Shown here: in pieces, positions 19,275 through 22,866 of the stretch
Position numbering within the stretch: the stretch's first letter is position 1
Layout: each line of letters opens with the position of its first letter
Assembly: GCA_015852425.1 (NCBI GenBank)
Contig: JAAAIG010000481.1
Span: 1 to 22,866 of the forward strand
Length of the DNA stretch: 22,866 nucleotides
Reading direction: 5' to 3'
From: Gryganskiella cystojenkinii
Lineage: Eukaryota; Mortierellomycota; Mortierellomycetes; Mortierellales; Mortierellaceae
The notes under the pieces: generated by a model
What the model was told of the DNA's origin: nothing
Database searches by the model: none
What the model saw: only the letters and a program-made list of their open reading frames with translations
Made by a program: the position numbers and the translations under genes

Positions 19275-20362
19275 ATGTCTTCATTTCCCAGAACCGTGAA
19301 GGGCTTCTTCAGCCTGGGACCTGCTCGCTTCTTTCGCCAGCTCAACAACATTGGTGATACCAAGGTCGGAACCTTGGTCGGCACTGACAAGTTCGGCAAC
19401 AAATACTTTGAGAACTTGAACGAGTCCTATGGTACAGACCCCTCATCAACCTCGAGTTGACGCTCCATCATTGGGACCTACTTCATGGATGTACTCAACA
19501 CTCAGACGCTAGCGTCTCGAAACATAGGAAAATTAAGCGACTTCCACAACTACAAACGCGGACCATGCCCAGCGCCTGCGTTTGAGTTTGAGATTCTTCA
19601 CATGAAGAATCAGATGGAAAGGAAAGCAGACTGATGCTTCTTCCTGTCGGATCCGAAAGCTGGAGGCTGGATTCAGTCCATATGCAGGGAAATCTGTCGA
19701 TCGGTGGTGTTTTCAGCCACTGTGAATAGGTTGAACGGGACCGCTCAATCACTGGAGGCGACAGGGATTCTCCCCGTAGAAGCACTAAGAATTTTATTTA
19801 AAGGGAAATGCGACTAATACCGCCTTGTTTATTCCTGCTTTCTCATCCTTTAAGGTCGCACCCGCTGGATTCAGTTCGCCAAGGAGGACAGCTTCTTCAG
19901 CAGAGCCGAGGCTAACGCCTCCCAGGTCCCCGCTGAGTGGTGAGTGCCTCGTTTTTTGTATGTTTTTTGCAAGGACGAAAAGTGACATGTGGATCCAACA
20001 TATTTATTCGCTCCTTTTTCCGTAATTTAGGCACGGTTGGTTGCATCGCATGTTGGATGCTCCTCCTACCACAGACAAGTCCATGTTCATCCCCAAGTGG
20101 GCTGCCGAGTACACCGAGAACCTGACTGGATCGCCCAAGGGTATGCTTGTTAAACACATTGGACGATGACAAGAGAGCATGAATTAGCGCCTGCCGTCAA
20201 TATTTATCTGTCAACGTGGATGGCAAACCGCACCAATTAACCCTTGACTATTTTTGTTTCTTTTTTTGGTATTCTTTTTTTCTTTTATTAGCCTTCAAGA
20301 CCTACAATACCACCCGCCCCAAGTTCACCGCCTGGACCCCCAAAGCTGCTCCCCGCGCCTAA
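19275..20362 (+). CDS. NDUFA12: NDUFA12 (B17.2) accessory subunit of mitochondrial complex I
   Basis: Exons 19275-19431, 19855-19939, 20031-20140 and 20292-20362 encode 140 residues (human NDUFA12 has 145). The family is a peripheral accessory subunit of NADH:ubiquinone oxidoreductase on the matrix side of the inner membrane. Visible: LVGTDKFGNKYFEN (about 35-48), GRTRWIQF (53-60) and the signature PAEWHGWLHRMLDAPPTT (78-95). Joined exons match the family without gaps around these motifs, and all splice sites are GT-AG. The N-terminus has several basic residues but no clear cleavable presequence, as is usual for this subunit. Intron 1 (423 bases) is by far the longest in the window and contains several inverted repeats. 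Its presence means this fungus should have a proton-pumping complex I. Confidence 0.93.
19432..19854 (+). other. Long intron 1 of NDUFA12 with clustered inverted repeats
   Basis: The GT donor and TTTAAG acceptor are supported by the protein match on both sides. Inside are a perfect 14-base palindrome (19504-19517, AGACGCTAGCGTCT); an inverted repeat with arms 19553-19559 and 19578-19584 (CAAACGC/GCGTTTG, extendable by two pairs); a perfect hairpin at 19592-19611 (arms GATTCTTC and GAAGAATC, loop ACAT); and a 10-base palindrome at 19647-19656 (TCGGATCCGA). A structured non-coding RNA is possible but unproven. Confidence 0.6.
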
Positions 20363-20530
20363 ACAAAATCATCCTTATAAATGCATCACATAGAAAACCC
20401 AGAACAGACGACTATAACCACTCCACCACAAGACTCTGATCATCTCATGAATTCTCCCCCTCTCTCCCCCTCCCTTCTCCGCTCTTTCTCCCAGATTATT
20501 ATTCTTTTTTCGGCCTCTTGTTGAAGACAA

Positions 20531-20556
20531 CATGTAGGTCATGTAGGTGTAATAAA
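20531..20556 (+). terminator. Candidate poly(A) site of NDUFA12 with tandem TGTA elements
   Basis: CATGTAGGT occurs twice back to back (20531-20548). Two bases later comes AATAAA (20551-20556). TGTA (UGUA in RNA) upstream of AATAAA resembles the metazoan CFIm element arrangement. Confidence 0.5.
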
Positions 20557-20933
20557 TACAAAACAAATTAGACCATTCTCTTGAAAAAAAATGTGAAGCA
20601 GCTCATTCTTTTCCAGCGACCTGACTTACCGACCTTTCCTCTTCCCCTTAGCTCAAAAACGGCTCCCTTCCCGTGGCTAGAGGCTTCAAAGTTTACGAGT
20701 TTACAGGAATTTGTCCATGGATCGGTGGGAAAATTGGATAAAAAATTACCTGCGGCCATTGTGGATGTAACCAACGCCACCAATTTTTCTGAGTAACGTT
20801 CTTTCAGGATCGTATTCTTCCGCTGACGGCCAGAATCGTCGATCATCCCGGTTATGGCGAACAGTGTGTTTTTTAATATTCACAAAACGCGAAGAAGCTG
20901 ATGAGAACAGTTGAAAAGTGAGAAAATATGTGC

Positions 20934-20957
20934 GTATGTATGTATGCGTGCGTGCGT
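20934..20957. repeat. Compound tetranucleotide microsatellite
   Basis: Three GTAT units are followed directly by three GCGT units. The tract lies in the 3' UTR of the EI24-like gene, 23 bases beyond its stop codon. Confidence 0.8.
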
Positions 20958-20979
20958 GGATGAGCAGTCTAGAGCTGTT

Positions 20980-22628
20980 TCACTTGTTCTTGTCGGCCTC
21001 TGCCTTTGTCTTTGTCTTGGGTACAGGAGGTGGTGGAGGATCGGCGAGGGACTGCAGCACAAACGCCGACGATGCCTGAAAGATAATTGTTGTTTAAGCG
21101 AAGACGAGAGAAAAAAAAACATGGGTTTGTCAAGGTCAGTCTTACAATCATTGATAACCAAAAAAAAAAAAAAAAGGAATTGTATGGAAACAGATGTTTT
21201 TACCTGAGCAAGTCCAAAGATCGCGACACCGATGACGGGGATACTGGTACCGACATAAAAGACAACTCCGAACCCTAATAGAACACTCTTTCTGTAGTTG
21301 AACCACTTGCGTTTTTGGTAATGGGTCATTCCGATCCGAATGAAATATGGGTCCAACAATTCACGAGTCAGGGTCCTGCACCCAAAGAATCCTTTAAGCA
21401 AATAAATCGACAGACTTCTCGGCAAAAGGAACGAGGTAATCGCAAAGACCACGGCCAAGGGTTTAGACCCAATCGATTGAATCGTTGACAGGAACGACGC
21501 GATGGGAAAAGCGAATCGGCCGATTATGGGGATCCAAGAGAGGACCAAGAACAAAAGCCCCCACTTCAGTCTATTCCAGGTTCGACGGACATATCGCCAC
21601 ATCTCTTGCCAGTGACGGACCCTGTAAGGATATGCCAAGAGCGCTGGCGCGAACGGTCCTCTATGATCCATCACGTACAAGGAAGGCGCTGAGGGATCCA
21701 AGGTCGAGAGACCCTGAGCTTGTTCGGCTTTGGCGTGTTCGTGCTCCTGAATCAACAGTTGATCTGAATAGACGAGGGCATCGACAAAGATATCATCCAG
21801 TGGCTGTGGGTACAAGTATCGAAGGAACAGGAGCCCGATAAGGGGGATTGAACTCATCAACTCGTGGGCCTTATTGGAAAAGATCTCGAGTCCCCGCTGA
21901 GAATCCGTCGTATCCGTATCCATTGCAAAGCTCAGGACTCTTAACAGACTCCCGATCGCGGCGACGGGCAAGAAGAATAGGATTTGGGTCACGAGGTGCG
22001 CGATCAAGGTGAACAACAAGAGTCGGAACAGAGTCTTGTACAGGCGTCCGTTTCTGAAATCCGGGTTCGTCAATGCGATGAAACAACCCTCGAGAGCAAG
22101 AGCGATGCCCTTGATAACTTCCTTGGGCTGAATCGGTGACCTTAATTGATAGGTCTGAGCAACTTTTCTACCCGGGCTTTGAGGGACCTGGGAGGCATTG
22201 ACGCCCTGGATGTTTTGTTTGTGCGGGTGAGGACTGACATGAAAAGCTCCGATTTGATGACTGAGGGGATCGTCGTTTTCACCAAAGCCGCTTTGACCAC
22301 CGTGCGAAGAAGAGGGAGTGGAGGAATGGTCGTGTGAGTAACTTGGAGATGAATGATTCTCGTGTTGGTCATGTTCCTCGTCTGGGTCAATGTCCGAGTT
22401 GTCATGGGCATCTGCGGTGGTGGCACCGGCACGGACACGCGAGGGTGGAGGATACTGAAGTGGATTGTAGTCATCGGGCAGACCGAGACTGAATGAGGAT
22501 GCACTCGAACTCGATCGACGCGCTGCACTAGCCGAGAGCGGTGAGGTCGGAGACAGTGGTGAGACTGGGGAGGAGAGTCCTGGCCTGTGTCGCGCGTATG
22601 GTGGTGGTTGATCCTGTATGGTCTGCAT
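20980..22628 (-). CDS. EI24-domain multi-pass membrane protein, UsgS/RRT8-like
   Basis: Exons 21204-22628 and 20980-21075 encode 506 residues. Residues 1-165 are disordered (Ser/Pro/His/Asp-rich), with a PPPY motif at 8-11. Hydrophobic helices follow from about 197, with more around 375-430 and a last pair at about 445-485. The late segments ELLDPYFIRIG, HYQKRKWFNYRKSVLLGFGVVFY and SIPVIGVAIFGLAQASSAF, then ADPPPPP, match my recollection of ascomycete UsgS-type proteins and the EI24/CysZ fold. Yeast relatives RRT8/LDS1/LDS2 are lipid-droplet proteins of spore-wall formation; the role here is unknown. ATG 22628 is chosen; the next in-frame candidate upstream is a TTG. The 128-base intron carries T16 (on -) near its donor. 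The basic C-terminal tail KTKTKAEADKNK has no ER retrieval signal that I can name. Topology is by eye. Confidence 0.82.
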
Positions 22629-22866
22629 GATGGTCAAAGAAGAGTGCAACGACGATGAAAGAGGGAGAGAGAGGAAAAAGCGGGAAGGTCAAAGGGAAGA
22701 AAAAGCGTAAAGAGAAGAAAAATAGAGATCCCTTTATCTTGATGTCATATTGTTGCCAAGCCAATTTTTTGCTGTGTTTCATCACAGTAAAGCGAACATG
22801 CTCTCAGAGTCAACCTGTCCTTTCAAAAAAAATCGACCCTCCATAGTCACCCTTCCCCCCCCCCCC
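22629..22866. other. Promoter side of the EI24-like gene and window edge
   Basis: The - strand leader is CT-rich. No further gene is seen. The window ends in twelve C residues (22855-22866). Confidence 0.5.

Larger units (their letters stand above)
20363..20979. other. Convergent 3' region between NDUFA12 and the EI24-like gene
   Basis: I recognise no gene in these 617 bases. The NDUFA12 side holds a CT-rich stretch (about 20454-20490) and a poly(A) signal. The right end has a (GTAT)3(GCGT)3 microsatellite (20934-20957) just past the EI24-like stop. Short open frames at about 20570-20850 lack any known motif. Confidence 0.5.

Noticed and set aside
831..20362. A functional iron/copper cluster, because sulfite reductase, RLI1, complex I and ATX1 all involve metals.
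   Set aside because: These are scattered, separately promoted housekeeping genes on both strands, with unrelated genes between them. Chance proximity is the simplest explanation.
20568..20846. Short frames on both strands between NDUFA12 and the EI24-like gene.
   Set aside because: No motif, no plausible exons to join and no second line of support.
831..22628. A sulfur link between sulfite reductase and the EI24-like protein, since bacterial CysZ (same fold family) handles sulfate.
   Set aside because: The genes are over 15 kb apart and the fungal protein resembles the UsgS/RRT8 branch, which has no known sulfate role.

Overview
The window is nuclear DNA from an intron-rich fungus. Ten protein-coding genes occupy about 22.9 kb. 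Nine are interrupted, by 28 GT-AG introns in all (72 to 423 bases); one is intronless. The fungal signs are a MET5-type sulfite reductase beta subunit with an internal flavodoxin domain, a UsgS/RRT8-like EI24 membrane protein and short introns. YbeY and the complex I subunit NDUFA12 are both missing from baker's yeast. Together with roughly 50 % GC, T-rich leaders and dense introns they suggest an early-diverging lineage such as Mortierellomycota or Mucoromycota. That placement is inference.

Layout, left to right. Positions 1-830 are the promoter and leader of a sulfite reductase beta gene (MET5/ECM17 type, +, 831-5627). It converges on a ZNF277-type zinc-finger gene (-, 5904-7685). A 292-base bidirectional promoter separates that gene from a CDK7/Kin28 kinase gene (+, 7978-9780). 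A YbeY endoribonuclease gene (+, 9934-10617) follows closely and converges on an intronless MFS transporter (-, 10715-12382). After about 960 bases of non-coding DNA comes an ATX1 copper chaperone (-, 13345-13886), divergent from a nucleoside hydrolase (+, 14571-16194). RLI1/ABCE1 (+, 16461-18840) and NDUFA12 (+, 19275-20362) follow in tandem. An EI24/UsgS-like membrane protein (-, 20980-22628) closes the window, which ends in a run of C.

Most genes are housekeeping: sulfur assimilation, transcription (the CDK7 of TFIIH), ribosome biology (RLI1, YbeY, possibly ZNF277), respiration and copper delivery. I see no operon-like logic, mobile element, CRISPR array, tRNA or rRNA gene, and no evidence of a new multi-gene system.

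The points most worth a second look are smaller. They are a possible structured RNA in the unusually long first intron of NDUFA12, U-tracts just inside several 5' splice sites, a CYS3-like site upstream of the sulfite reductase, a palindromic E-box plus CCG-N5-CGG element before NDUFA12, two acidic substitutions in the CDK7 activation loop, and a zinc finger that has lost a cysteine in the ZNF277 protein. Exon boundaries were worked out by hand from splice consensus, frame and family similarity; no transcript data were available.
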